Source of the DNA: SZUA-430 sp964547645
GTDB taxonomy: Bacteria; Pseudomonadota; Alphaproteobacteria; Micropepsales; Micropepsaceae
Direction: 5' to 3'
DNA length: 64,000 nucleotides
Assembly (NCBI GenBank): GCA_964547645.1
Contig: CAZJOM010000003.1
Span: 1 to 64,000, forward strand
Shown: in pieces, positions 8,307 through 16,958 of the stretch
Position numbering within the stretch: the stretch's first letter is position 1
How the letters are laid out: every line of letters begins with the position of its first letter
Made by a program: the position numbers and the translations under genes
The notes under the pieces: generated by a model
What the model was told of the DNA's origin: nothing
What the model saw: the letters and a program-made list of their open reading frames with translations, nothing else
Database searches by the model: none

Positions 8307-8312
8307 TATATA
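8307..8312 (+). promoter_or_regulatory. possible -10 element giving a leaderless dapF transcript
   Basis: TATATA at 8307-8312 ends 7 bases before the A of the dapF ATG at 8320, the normal distance from a -10 box to the transcription start. No Shine-Dalgarno sequence precedes the ATG. The -35 match is weak (TGGCAA at 8283-8288, 18-base spacing). This fits a leaderless mRNA but is only suggestive. Confidence 0.3.
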
Positions 8313-8319
8313 CGCGCGC

Positions 8320-9174
8320 ATGGGCGTAGCATTTCTCAAAATGAACGGGCTCGGCAACGACTTCGTCGTTGTGGATGCACGCACGCGCGCGCTGCGGTTG
8401 GGCGCAAGCGCTGCGCGGAAAATCGGCGACCGGCATCGCGGCGTCGGCTTCGATCAGTTGCTGGTGATCGAGCCTGCACGCGGCACTGGCGACTTCGTCA
8501 TGCGGATTTGGAACCCGGACGGCAGCGAGTCCGGCGCCTGTGGAAATGGGGCACGCTGCGTCGGCGACTTGCTGTTGAAAGAGACGAAGCGGTCAACCGT
8601 GGCGCTTTCAACGCGCGGTGGATTAATTTCCTGCACGCGCGCGGAAGATGGGCGCGTCACGGTTGATATGGGCGAGCCCAAACTCGACTGGCAGGACATA
8701 CCGCTGGCCGAACGCATGGATACGCGAACGCTCGACATTAAAGTGGGGCCGATCGATGCGCCGGTCCTGTTCGGGCCGTCAGCCGTGAACATGGGCAATC
8801 CGCATTGCATCTTCTTCGTGGAGAATGCCGAGGCGCACGACCTTTCGAAGATAGGGCCGATGCTCGAGTACCATCCGCTGTTTCCGGAGCGCGCGAATAT
8901 CAGCCTGGCACAGATCAAGTCGAAGGGTGAAATTCGCGTGCGCGTGTGGGAGCGCGGGGTCGGACAAACCCTCGCTTGCGGCACGGCGGCTTGCGCCACC
9001 GCGGTTGCGGCGGCGCGGCGGAAGATGGCGGATCGCAAGGTTCGGATCGTGCTCGACGGTGGACCGCTCGATATCGAGTGGCGCGCGGACAACCACGTCT
9101 TCATGACGGGGCCTACGGAATTGAACTATTCGGGTGAGCTGCCGGACAGCTATTTCGCGGACGAGGCGTCATGA
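8320..9174 (+). CDS. dapF: diaminopimelate epimerase
   Basis: DapF interconverts LL- and meso-diaminopimelate for lysine and peptidoglycan synthesis. The 284-residue product has both catalytic cysteines: ESGACGNGARCVGDLL (residues about 71-86) and QTLACGTAACATAVAAAR. FLKMNGLGNDFVVVDART at residues about 5-22 is the standard N-terminus and fixes the start at 8320; a longer reading back to 8266 adds only unconserved residues. MGNPHCIFFVE is also typical. The TGA overlaps the mtaB ATG in an ATGA sequence, and dapF-mtaB-ftsY is a common alphaproteobacterial order. Confidence 0.96.
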   Translation: MGVAFLKMNGLGNDFVVVDARTRALRLGASAARKIGDRHRGVGFDQLLVIEPARGTGDFVMRIWNPDGSESGACGNGARCVGDLLLKETKRSTVALSTRGGLISCTRAEDGRVTVDMGEPKLDWQDIPLAERMDTRTLDIKVGPIDAPVLFGPSAVNMGNPHCIFFVENAEAHDLSKIGPMLEYHPLFPERANISLAQIKSKGEIRVRVWERGVGQTLACGTAACATAVAAARRKMADRKVRIVLDGGPLDIEWRADNHVFMTGPTELNYSGELPDSYFADEAS

Positions 9175-10415
9175 GCGTTGAGGTTCTGACGCTCGGCTGT
9201 CGGCTTAACGCCTACGAGTCGGAGGTCATTCGTGACAAGGCGCGGGCGGCGGGGCTTGAGCACGCGGTGATCGTCAACACCTGCGCAGTGACGGCGGAAG
9301 CGGTTCGTCAGGCGCGGCAGGAAATTCGCAAGGCGCGCAAGGCGAACCCGGGCGCGCGCGTGATCGTCACCGGTTGCGCGGCGCAGACGGAGCCTCAGAC
9401 GTTTGCGGCGATGCCCGAGGTCGATCAGGTTCTGGGCAACGCGGATAAGCTTGAAGCGCATGCCTACGCGTTTGACGCCGTGCGCGAACGCGTGCAGGTG
9501 AACGACATTATGGCGGTGCGCGAGACGGCTTCGCACTTGATCGCGGGCTTTGACGGACGGGCGCGGGCGTTCGTGCAGGTGCAGAACGGCTGCGATCATC
9601 GCTGCACGTTTTGCATTATTCCATATGGCCGTGGGCCATCGCGCAGCGTCGGTGCCGGCGAAGTGGTGCAGCAAGTCCGCCTGCTGGTCGAGCAGGGCAT
9701 CAATGAAGTGGTGCTTACCGGTGTCGATATCACGGCCTATGGCGCCGATCTGCCGGGGACGCCGACGTTGGGCTCATTGGTCGAGAAGGTTTTGGCGCTG
9801 GTGCCGGGTTTGGCGCGGCTGCGGTTGTCGTCGCTTGACGTTGCCGAGTGCGACGAGCGGTTGATGGAGCTCTTCGTCAGCGAGCCGCGGTTGATGCCGC
9901 ACCTGCATCTGTCGCTGCAGGCCGGGCATGACATGATTTTGAAGCGGATGAAGCGGCGGCACACGACGGCGCAGGCTGTGGCGTTTTGCGATGCGATACG
10001 CGCACGGCGGCGTGACGTTGTGTTCGGGGCGGACTTCATCGCAGGGTTCCCGACAGAAACAGAAGAGATGTTCGAAGCAACGCTTGAGCATGCGCGCGCG
10101 TGCGGGCTGACCTACTTGCATGTGTTTCCGTTCTCGGCGCGCGAGCGCACGCCGGCGGCACGCATGCCACAGTTGCCCGGCAATGTCGTAAAGGCGCGCG
10201 CGGCGCGCTTGCGGGCTTTGGGCGCCGAGGCTGTTTCGAACCACCTTGCGTCGCTGGCGGGCCTCGATATGGAAGTGTTGGTGGAGAAGGACGATCTGGG
10301 GCGCAGCCCAACGTTTGCGCCGGTCAAGCTGCAGCGCGGCTATGCGGGCGGTAGTTTGGTGAGAGCCAGGGTCGTGCGCGCGGACGCTCGCTTCGCCTAC
10401 GCCGAGGCGGCGTGA
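9171..10415 (+). CDS. mtaB: tRNA t6A37 methylthiotransferase
   Basis: A radical-SAM enzyme that adds a methylthio group to N6-threonylcarbamoyladenosine 37 of tRNAs reading ANN codons. The 414 residues show the N-terminal UPF0004 domain (TLGCRLNAYESEVIRDKA, residues about 6-23, with further Cys at NTCAV and TGCAAQ for the auxiliary cluster), the radical-SAM triad CDHRCTFCIIPYGRGPSRS (about 142-160), and a C-terminal TRAM-like region. TLGCRLN rather than the MiaB-type start points to MtaB. It is coupled to dapF by ATGA, and its TGA overlaps the ftsY ATG. Confidence 0.93.
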   Translation: MSVEVLTLGCRLNAYESEVIRDKARAAGLEHAVIVNTCAVTAEAVRQARQEIRKARKANPGARVIVTGCAAQTEPQTFAAMPEVDQVLGNADKLEAHAYAFDAVRERVQVNDIMAVRETASHLIAGFDGRARAFVQVQNGCDHRCTFCIIPYGRGPSRSVGAGEVVQQVRLLVEQGINEVVLTGVDITAYGADLPGTPTLGSLVEKVLALVPGLARLRLSSLDVAECDERLMELFVSEPRLMPHLHLSLQAGHDMILKRMKRRHTTAQAVAFCDAIRARRRDVVFGADFIAGFPTETEEMFEATLEHARACGLTYLHVFPFSARERTPAARMPQLPGNVVKARAARLRALGAEAVSNHLASLAGLDMEVLVEKDDLGRSPTFAPVKLQRGYAGGSLVRARVVRADARFAYAEAA

Positions 10416-11356
10416 TGTCGGAGACTGAGGGCAAGAAACCGGGGCTGTTTGCGCGGCTCAAAGCGGGGCTTACGCGCTCAGCGCAGTCGCTGACGCAAGG
10501 AATCACGCGGGTCTTTACGCGCAAGCGGCTTGATCAGGCGGCGCTGGACGAGCTTGAAGAGTTGCTGATCGGCGCGGATATGGGCGCGAAAGTTGCCGCC
10601 GATGTGGTCGCCGAGATCAAGCGCACGCGGTTCAACGCCGACGTCGCCGAAGACGAAGTGCGCACTGTCTTGGCTGAAGAGGTGTCGAAGATTTTGCGCC
10701 GGGTCGCGAAGCCGCTCACGGTTCGGGCTGAGTTGAAGCCGCATGTGATCTTGGTCGCGGGCGTGAATGGATCCGGCAAGACGACGACGATCGGGAAGCT
10801 GGCCCAGAAGTATCGAGCCGACGGGCTGAAGGTGATGCTGGCGGCAGGGGACACGTTCCGCGCGGCGGCGGTCGAGCAGCTGAAGATTTGGGGCGAGCGC
10901 ACCGGCGCGCCGGTGATCGCCAAAGAGATCGGCGCGGACGCGGCGGGGCTAGCGTTCGAGGCGTTCGAGCGCGCGAAGGCCGAAGGCTACGACGTGCTGC
11001 TGATCGATACGGCTGGGCGCCTGCAAAACAAGGCCGGGTTGATGGCCGAGCTTGAGAAGGTGGTGCGGGTGCTCAAGAAGCTAGACCCCGACGCGCCGCA
11101 CAGCGCGATCTTGGTGCTGGATGCAACCACGGGTCAGAACGCGGTGGCGCAGGCGGAAGTGTTCCGCGACACGGCACGAATCACGGGCCTTGTGATGACC
11201 AAGCTCGACGGCACGGCGCGCGGTGGAATCCTGGTTTCAATTGCCGAGAAATTCGACCTTCCCGTGCACTACATCGGCGTCGGCGAGGGCGCGGACGACC
11301 TGCAGCCGTTTGACGCGGAAAACTTCGCGCGGGCGCTGGTCGGGGTGGCGGCTTAG
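10415..11356 (+). CDS. ftsY: signal recognition particle receptor FtsY
   Basis: FtsY is the membrane-associated SRP receptor GTPase and the partner of Ffh. The 313-residue product lacks the long acidic A domain of E. coli and begins with a short basic amphipathic stretch (KKPGLFARLKAGLTRSAQSL), then the NG domain: P-loop GVNGSGKTTTIGKLAQKY, DTFRAAAVEQL, LIDTAGRLQNKAGLMAELEK, and TKLDGTARGGILVS. The ATG at 10415 overlaps the mtaB TGA (TGATG); a GTG three bases upstream is less likely. The next gene is 134 bp downstream. Confidence 0.96.
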   Translation: MSETEGKKPGLFARLKAGLTRSAQSLTQGITRVFTRKRLDQAALDELEELLIGADMGAKVAADVVAEIKRTRFNADVAEDEVRTVLAEEVSKILRRVAKPLTVRAELKPHVILVAGVNGSGKTTTIGKLAQKYRADGLKVMLAAGDTFRAAAVEQLKIWGERTGAPVIAKEIGADAAGLAFEAFERAKAEGYDVLLIDTAGRLQNKAGLMAELEKVVRVLKKLDPDAPHSAILVLDATTGQNAVAQAEVFRDTARITGLVMTKLDGTARGGILVSIAEKFDLPVHYIGVGEGADDLQPFDAENFARALVGVAA

Positions 11357-11490
11357 GACCTTAGCTCGCGTATTCGCCAGGTGTTAGGGATGATTTCCTC
11401 CGCGCGGCGCCGTGATTCAATCGCATCAGGCTCGCAAAAACGTGACGGGTGGACAGAACGCCTTGTGGCGGCGTTCAAGCGAACGGGATT

Positions 11491-12069
11491 ATGTTTCAGC
11501 TCATGAACCCGCTTTTTAAACTCGCTCTCGACCTCGGACCGCTCGCGGTATTCTTCGCGGGCAACGCATATTTCGGAATCATGCCGGCGACCGGCATGTT
11601 CATGGTTGCGACGATCCTCTCGCTCGGCGTCAGCTATTCGATCGAAAAGAAGCTATCGCCTATGCCGATCGTGACCGGTGTCGTCGTGATGGTATTCGGT
11701 GGATTGACGCTCTGGTTGAACAACGACCTATTCATCAAGCTGAAGCCGACGATCGTGAATTCGATTTTCGCATCGCTGTTGATCGGCGGACTGCTGAGCG
11801 GGCGGCTATTTCTCAAGTTCTTGCTCGATAGCGCGTTTCAGATGTCGGACGACGCGTGGCGCAAGTTCACCTATCGCTGGATCGGGTTCTTTATCTTCTT
11901 GGCGCTACTGAACGAGTTCATCTGGCGCAACTACTCCACCGACTTCTGGGTCGGATTCAAGCTTTGGGGCGTGTTTCCGATATCGTTGCTGTTCGCCCTA
12001 GCGCAGACGCCTTTCTTGATGAAGCATCAGATCAAGACCTCCGACGACGAGACGCCGAAGGCCGCTTAA
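11491..12069 (+). CDS. yciB: inner membrane-spanning protein YciB (septation protein A family)
   Basis: 192 residues, five to six membrane helices. The segments MNPLFKLALDLGPLAVFFAG (residues 5-24), TLWLNNDLFIKLKPTIVNSI and DDAWRKFTYRWIGFFIFLAL are hallmarks of the YciB/IspZ family, inner-membrane proteins linked to cell-envelope synthesis and division; the biochemical role is unsettled. ATG 11491 is preferred; 11503 (at MNPLFK) also fits. The TAA stop shares the palindrome TTAA (12066-12069) with the TAA stop of the convergent peptidase gene. Confidence 0.9.
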   Translation: MFQLMNPLFKLALDLGPLAVFFAGNAYFGIMPATGMFMVATILSLGVSYSIEKKLSPMPIVTGVVVMVFGGLTLWLNNDLFIKLKPTIVNSIFASLLIGGLLSGRLFLKFLLDSAFQMSDDAWRKFTYRWIGFFIFLALLNEFIWRNYSTDFWVGFKLWGVFPISLLFALAQTPFLMKHQIKTSDDETPKAA

Positions 12070-14381
12070 GGCGCGTTGGCCGGTTGGGCGATTTCCGCCA
12101 GATCGAGCTTTACCAAGACGGTCGCGCCGTCGCCGAAGTGGACTGGGGCCGCGTTGCTGGGGCGGGACACGACGAGCGCCTTTGCCTCCGGCGCGTCGGG
12201 TAGCGCGGAGCGCTCAATCAACGTTAGCGTCGGGCGCTTCGTCGGATCGAACGTGATTTCGATCGGTACGTCGCGCGCGCCGAAACCGGTCAGGCGCGCA
12301 AGAAGAGGCCGGTCTTCGTTGAGCCGTGGGCCGCTTACCATCGGCTGGCCGGCGACGCTGATCGCCTGAACGCCGGATTTCGCGGGAAGGGCGAGTGCCA
12401 GCTGCAAGCCGCCGCGACCGCCCTTGATTGAGCCGCGCAGGGTGAGCAGCGGGCCTTGCGGATTGTCGTTCACGAGCCGTTGCTCCAGCGCGAAGATGGG
12501 CGCGGCGAGTTTCAGGTCGGTGGCGGGCTTCAGGCGGCCTTTCGCGGGGAACACGCCCGCTTGCAGAAAGTCCTCGTCCTTAGCTGGAAAGCCGTTCGCC
12601 TTGAGGTACGCCTCATCCGGTGCGCCGACAAAACCCACGAGCCAGCGCGGCGCGGCCGTGCGGTCGTCGTAGTAGGCGATGTTGTGGCCGCGCGGATGGT
12701 CGGGCGTGTAGGCGGGGGTGCCATATGCGCTCCAGGCTGCGGCGGCGATCAGGAGCAAAAGGGCCGCAAAGGCAACGCGCGCTTCCAGCGTTGAATAGAC
12801 TGCGATCAGAACGGGCGTGAGTGCGAGAGCGACGGGCAACAGAACCAGCATCTTGTACTGGCTGAGGTCGAAGCCGACGACGAGTTCGAGGAACAACAAG
12901 AACGTGAGCCAGAAGAAGGCGGCCACGACGAAACCGACGATGGCGGTGACCGCAAGCGTGCCCGGGCGTCTGACAAGCGTTTCGATCCAGCCGGCGAGCG
13001 CTACAATGGCGACGGGCCACATGAAGGGGTAGGCCGCGCCCGTGATGGTTGCGGCGACACCCATGGCCAGGAGCGCGAGCACCAACCAGCTGACGAGGAT
13101 CAGCACGCGCGTTTCGATGCGGTAGGCGAAGAACAACGACAGCAGCAAAGGCACGGCAATGCCGGTTGCCGCGAGTGCGATGCGCGCGGAGCTAGGTGCC
13201 GGATGATCGATGGGGTGGACGCCTGGCCAGATGCCCAGCGGGTAGGAAAGAAGCGAGCCGGCGCCAAAGAGCAGAAGGCCTGTCGCGACCACGGCGAGCA
13301 GCGACCAACCGATCGCGCCAAGCGCAAATGCTTCGCGGTGGACGTAGATCAAGCCGACGATCGCAAGTAGCGACAGCAACGCGATCGGCACATTGAGCCA
13401 GGCCGGCCAGACGATCAGCGTGCGGGCGTAAACGTCGAAGTAGCTGGCATCCGACGTCGACTTCAGCGCTTCCAGGTCGGCATCGGCGAGGGCGCCGACG
13501 ATCGCAAAAGCGTTGTCGCCGTGATGCTGGAGCGTGTTGCGGTTCAGGTTTTCCAGATTGTCGTTTTCGGAGTGATAGAGCGAGGCCGAGTTCGAGAACG
13601 CGAAGTTGAAGCCGGAGAGGTTCGCCTTTTTGCGATATATGCTGAAATCAGTGTCGTTCGGCAGAAGTTTGTAGACTTCGTAGGTCAGCGAGTTTGCCGC
13701 GGGTCTTGGGATCGCTTTTGCGAAGACGCTCATCAGGCGGGCGCTGCCTTCGCCGGTTTCGAACATCATGCTTGGGCCGGAGGCGCCGCGCGCTTCGACA
13801 TTCACGACGATCCCAACTTGCTTGAAGAGCGGGTGACGCTCGGCGAAGGCGATCGCGCCGCGCAAGCCGGTTTCTTCGCCGTCGGTGATGAGGAAGATGA
13901 TGTCGTTCTTGGTCTCGCGTGCAGCCATGGCGCCTGCGAGTTCGAGCATGACGGCCGTGCCCGCAAGGTCGTCGCCGACGCCGGGGCCGGCGGGCACACT
14001 GTCATAGTGCGCGGTCGCGAGGATCGCCTTGCCGCCACCGGTGCCTTTGTGGACCGCAATGATGTTCTCGACGAACGTGCAACCCGTACCGCTTTCCGGC
14101 GGCGAGCATTGGATCGCCGATTGAATCTCCGGCCGGTAGCCCGCGGCCATAAAGGCGGTGACGACGCGGTTGCGGACTTCGGCGTTGGCGGGAGAGCCTG
14201 CCGTGTGCGGCGTTTCATCTTTCAGGAGGCCGGAAAGGGTGGCGAAGGCTTGTTCCTGCTCGAAGCCGGTGCCGCCGGGGTCTTTCGGCGCTTTCATCTG
14301 TGCGGCCGAGAACGTGAGGAAGATCGCCGTCACCGCGACCACGAAGAGCAAGGTTGCTAGAAATCGAATGCGCGCGGTCAT
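12066..14381 (-). CDS. M28 family metallopeptidase with a large multi-pass membrane domain
   Basis: A 771-residue protein. After an N-terminal membrane anchor (RFLATLLFVVAVTAIFLTF) comes an M28 aminopeptidase domain with di-zinc ligands visible in ATAHYDSVPAGPGVGDDLAG (His and Asp, residues about 119-138), DGEETGLRGAI (catalytic Glu) and VNVEARG. From residue about 320 to 560 it has roughly eight membrane helices, followed by a C-terminal periplasmic region. This resembles the ER metallopeptidase 1/FXNA layout. Substrate unknown. ATG 14381 is preferred over an in-frame GTG at 14393. Confidence 0.88.
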   Translation of the reverse strand: MTARIRFLATLLFVVAVTAIFLTFSAAQMKAPKDPGGTGFEQEQAFATLSGLLKDETPHTAGSPANAEVRNRVVTAFMAAGYRPEIQSAIQCSPPESGTGCTFVENIIAVHKGTGGGKAILATAHYDSVPAGPGVGDDLAGTAVMLELAGAMAARETKNDIIFLITDGEETGLRGAIAFAERHPLFKQVGIVVNVEARGASGPSMMFETGEGSARLMSVFAKAIPRPAANSLTYEVYKLLPNDTDFSIYRKKANLSGFNFAFSNSASLYHSENDNLENLNRNTLQHHGDNAFAIVGALADADLEALKSTSDASYFDVYARTLIVWPAWLNVPIALLSLLAIVGLIYVHREAFALGAIGWSLLAVVATGLLLFGAGSLLSYPLGIWPGVHPIDHPAPSSARIALAATGIAVPLLLSLFFAYRIETRVLILVSWLVLALLAMGVAATITGAAYPFMWPVAIVALAGWIETLVRRPGTLAVTAIVGFVVAAFFWLTFLLFLELVVGFDLSQYKMLVLLPVALALTPVLIAVYSTLEARVAFAALLLLIAAAAWSAYGTPAYTPDHPRGHNIAYYDDRTAAPRWLVGFVGAPDEAYLKANGFPAKDEDFLQAGVFPAKGRLKPATDLKLAAPIFALEQRLVNDNPQGPLLTLRGSIKGGRGGLQLALALPAKSGVQAISVAGQPMVSGPRLNEDRPLLARLTGFGARDVPIEITFDPTKRPTLTLIERSALPDAPEAKALVVSRPSNAAPVHFGDGATVLVKLDLAEIAQPANAP

Positions 14382-14408
14382 CAAGTTGCCCACCCCAGGG
14401 CGCGGACC

Positions 14409-15074
14409 TTAGCGCAGGTCGTCTGGCTTTGTCTTAGGCTTGTAGGGACATAGATCGCTGACGGGGCAGACAGGGCATCGGGGCTTGCGGGCAACGCAGA
14501 CATAGCGGCCGTGCAGGATCAGCCAGTGGTGGGCGTGCTGCATGAAACGGGGGGGCACGACCTTCAGGAGCTGATCCTCGATTTCGCGCGGGGTCTTGCC
14601 CTTGGCCAGGCCCATCCGTTGTGCAACGCGAAAGACGTGGGTGTCGACCGCCATGGTCGGCTCGCCGAAGGCCATGTTCAGGACAACATTTGCGGTCTTG
14701 CGGCCGACGCCGGGCAGCGCCTCCAACGCTTCGCGGTCCTTGGGGACCTCGCCGTCATGGTTATCAATCAGGGCCTGCGACAGGGCGATGACGTTTTTCG
14801 CTTTGGCGCGGAAGAGGCCGATCGTTTTGATGTGGTCGATGAGTTTCGCCTCGCCGAGCTTCAGCATTTGGGCGGGCGTTTTGACGACTTTGAAGAGCGG
14901 GCCGGTTGCCTTGTTCACACCCTTATCGGTCGCCTGGGCCGAAAGCACGACGGCGACCAGCAACGTGTAGGGGTTGACGTGCTCAAGCTCGCCTTTGGGT
15001 TCGGGTGTGTCCGCGGCCAGGCGTTCGAAGATGGCTTCAGCTTTCTTGGTTTTGCTGGTAGCGACGTTTCTCAT
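14409..15074 (-). CDS. nth: endonuclease III
   Basis: A DNA glycosylase/AP lyase that removes oxidised pyrimidines. The 221 residues contain the helix-hairpin-helix LPGVGRKTANVVLNMAFG with the catalytic Lys (residues about 120-137), the catalytic Asp in AVDTHVFRVAQRMGL, and the [4Fe-4S] ligands CVARKPRCPVCPVSDLC (C-x6-C-x2-C-x5-C). The length matches the family, and all catalytic residues are present. It ends 15 bp from the upstream end of the M28 gene, so the two may be co-transcribed. Confidence 0.96.
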   Translation of the reverse strand: MRNVATSKTKKAEAIFERLAADTPEPKGELEHVNPYTLLVAVVLSAQATDKGVNKATGPLFKVVKTPAQMLKLGEAKLIDHIKTIGLFRAKAKNVIALSQALIDNHDGEVPKDREALEALPGVGRKTANVVLNMAFGEPTMAVDTHVFRVAQRMGLAKGKTPREIEDQLLKVVPPRFMQHAHHWLILHGRYVCVARKPRCPVCPVSDLCPYKPKTKPDDLR

Positions 15075-15242
15075 GAGGCGGCTGTCTGGCGGATTTCGCG
15101 GTGGTTTGCTAGAGTTCGCTTATGGCTTGCAAAGAACAGCTGCTCATTCTCTGCGCACGGATCGGGTTCAATCCGCCGGCGGCCTAATGGCCCGCTTCCG
15201 ATCCCTTCCGCTTCCCACAAGCCCATCCGAGAGCATTGTCCC

Positions 15243-16631
15243 ATGTTCAGCAAATCCAGCACGCACAATCAGACCAAGCATTGGCAGGAGCTCGATGCCC
15301 TGCACCACATCCACCCGTTCACCGAAACGCAGGCGCTGAACAAGAAAGGCGTGCGCGTCATTACGAAGGCGGACGGGATCTATCTTTGGGACTCGGAGGG
15401 GAACCGGCTGATCGACGGGATGTCGGGGCTTTGGTGCGTGAACGTCGGCTATGGGCGCAAGGAGCTTGCCGAGACCGCCGCCGAGGCGATGAAGCAGCTG
15501 CCCTATTACAACTCTTTTTTTCAGACGACGAACCCATTTGCGACCGAGCTTGCCGCCAAGTTGGCAAGTCTATTGCCGGCGGGTCTCAGCCGGATCTTGT
15601 TCGCCAATTCGGGGTCGGAGGCGAACGACACGGCGCTGAAGCTGATCCGGTACTACTGGAATTTGCAGGGTAAGCCGCAGAAGAAGATCCATATTTCCCG
15701 CGAGTACGCCTATCACGGCGTGACGATGGCGGCGGCGTCGCTGTCGGGACTGACCCCCATGCATCCGCAGTTCGACCTGCCGCTGCCCGGGTTCGAGAAG
15801 GTGCCGACCGCCTATTGGTACATGTTCGGCGAAGGCAAAGACCCGAACGAGTACGGCCTTCAGGTGGCGCGAAAACTGGAGGAGAAAATTCTGGAGCTTG
15901 GCGCGGACCGGGTGGCGTCGTTCTCGGCCGAGCCGATCCATGGCGCGGGGGGGTTGCTGTTCCCGCCGGACAGCTATTGGCCAGAGATTCAACGCATCTG
16001 CAAAAAGTACGATGTGCTGCTGCACCTGGATGAAGTGATTACGGGGTTTGGGCGCACCGGTCAGTGGTTCGGCGCGCAGACCTATGGCATCGCGCCCGAC
16101 ATTATGACGATGGCAAAGGGTATTTCGTCGGGGTATCAGCCAATTTCGGCGATCGCTTTGGGTCCGCGCGTCGGCGAGGCCATCGCAACTGCGAACGAGG
16201 AGTTGGTGCACGGCTATACTTGGTCCGGCCACCCAGTCGCCTGTGCGGTGTCTTTGAAGAATTTAGAGATCATCGAAAGGGAAAAACTCGTCGAACGCGT
16301 GCACGACGACATAGGACCCTACTTCCAGGCGAAGGTGCGCGAGCTGCTTTCACATCCGTTGGTGGGAGAAGTGCGCGGGAAGGGACTGTTGGCCGCGATC
16401 GAGCTGGTGAAGGACAAGGCGAATCGGACGTTCTTTCCGAAGGACCTGGACGTGGGGACGCAATGCCGGAACCACTGCTTCGCAAACGGACTCGTCATGC
16501 GAGCGATTCGGGACACGATGGTTCTGTCGCCTTCATTGCCTATCAAACGAGACGAAGTTGATGAAATTGTTCGCCTTGCGAGACGCTGTTTCGACCTGAC
16601 GGCGAAGGACCCCGGCTTACCCACAGGCTAG
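15243..16631 (+). CDS. class III PLP-dependent aminotransferase (omega-amino acid/diamine:pyruvate type)
   Basis: A 462-residue fold-type I aminotransferase. Visible motifs: IDGMSGLWCVNVGYGRKELA (residues about 59-78), the phosphate-binding NSGSEANDTALKLIRYYW, YAYHGVTMAA, LLHLDEVITGFGRTGQWFGA (Asp contacts the PLP pyridine nitrogen) and the Schiff-base Lys in TMAKGISSGYQPISA. The overall pattern is closest to putrescine, beta-alanine or taurine:pyruvate transaminases (SpuC-like), but the amine donor cannot be decided from sequence. ATG 15243 starts the conserved region; a long upstream reading on this strand is antisense to nth. The 168-bp leader shows no clear promoter. Confidence 0.9.
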   Translation: MFSKSSTHNQTKHWQELDALHHIHPFTETQALNKKGVRVITKADGIYLWDSEGNRLIDGMSGLWCVNVGYGRKELAETAAEAMKQLPYYNSFFQTTNPFATELAAKLASLLPAGLSRILFANSGSEANDTALKLIRYYWNLQGKPQKKIHISREYAYHGVTMAAASLSGLTPMHPQFDLPLPGFEKVPTAYWYMFGEGKDPNEYGLQVARKLEEKILELGADRVASFSAEPIHGAGGLLFPPDSYWPEIQRICKKYDVLLHLDEVITGFGRTGQWFGAQTYGIAPDIMTMAKGISSGYQPISAIALGPRVGEAIATANEELVHGYTWSGHPVACAVSLKNLEIIEREKLVERVHDDIGPYFQAKVRELLSHPLVGEVRGKGLLAAIELVKDKANRTFFPKDLDVGTQCRNHCFANGLVMRAIRDTMVLSPSLPIKRDEVDEIVRLARRCFDLTAKDPGLPTG

Positions 16632-16725
16632 TTGCATCGGCTCGTTGCATGTTCCCCACGACTCCCAGATTCGATGTGGCGGTCAAGCCATAGTCATTAA
16701 CATTGTGTAAGAGCCAAAAAAAAAG

Positions 16726-16754
16726 TTGCCGCCTGTTGCTTCGGCGCATATAGT
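16726..16754 (+). promoter_or_regulatory. sigma-70 promoter of the putative small RNA
   Basis: TTGCCG (16726-16731) and TATAGT (16749-16754) are separated by exactly 17 bases. They follow an A-rich tract (16716-16724) that could act as an UP element. The predicted transcription start is near 16761. Spacing and both hexamers are close to the housekeeping consensus. Confidence 0.6.
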
Positions 16755-16760
16755 GACTCG

Positions 16761-16912
16761 CAGATGGTTGGTGACACGCCGGTTCTGCGTTGCCCCCCCC
16801 GCTAGCGGGATCGGTAATCAGCCATCTAAGCGTCAGAATATCCCCTCCTGACGCGTGGCGCGTTAAAGCGCGTTTTGACCCCTCGGCTGGACGCACAGCC
16901 GGGGGGTCTTTT
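16761..16912 (+). ncRNA. putative structured small RNA of about 150 nt, family unassigned
   Basis: The segment has its own promoter and ends at a strong intrinsic terminator, with no reading frame. It folds into successive hairpins: a long stem pairs AGATGGTTGGT (16762-16772) with ATCAGCCATCT (16817-16827, with G-U pairs). A perfect 7-bp stem follows (GCGTCAG 16830-16836 with CTGACGC 16848-16854) around an 11-base loop rich in C (CCCCTC), complementary to Shine-Dalgarno sequences. A short GCGC stem comes next, then the terminator. Anti-SD loops occur in several alphaproteobacterial trans-acting RNAs. Alternatively it could be an attenuator leader for xthA, whose ATG is 47 bp further on. Confidence 0.5.
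16877..16912 (+). terminator. rho-independent terminator
   Basis: GACCCCTCGGCTG (16877-16889) pairs with CAGCCGGGGGGTC (16896-16908) over a 6-base loop. The stem has 13 positions with one mismatch. TTTT follows, then an AT-rich stretch. It is the strongest intrinsic terminator in the window and lies between the aminotransferase gene and xthA. Confidence 0.85.
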
Positions 16913-16958
16913 CATTTCTGGTTGCACCTTCCCGCCCTCCACACGTTCTCCGCTGGTC

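Noticed and set aside
14511..15242. 5' extension of the aminotransferase gene across nth
   Set aside because: The extra 244 codons are antisense to nth, and the conserved aminotransferase sequence begins at ATG 15243.
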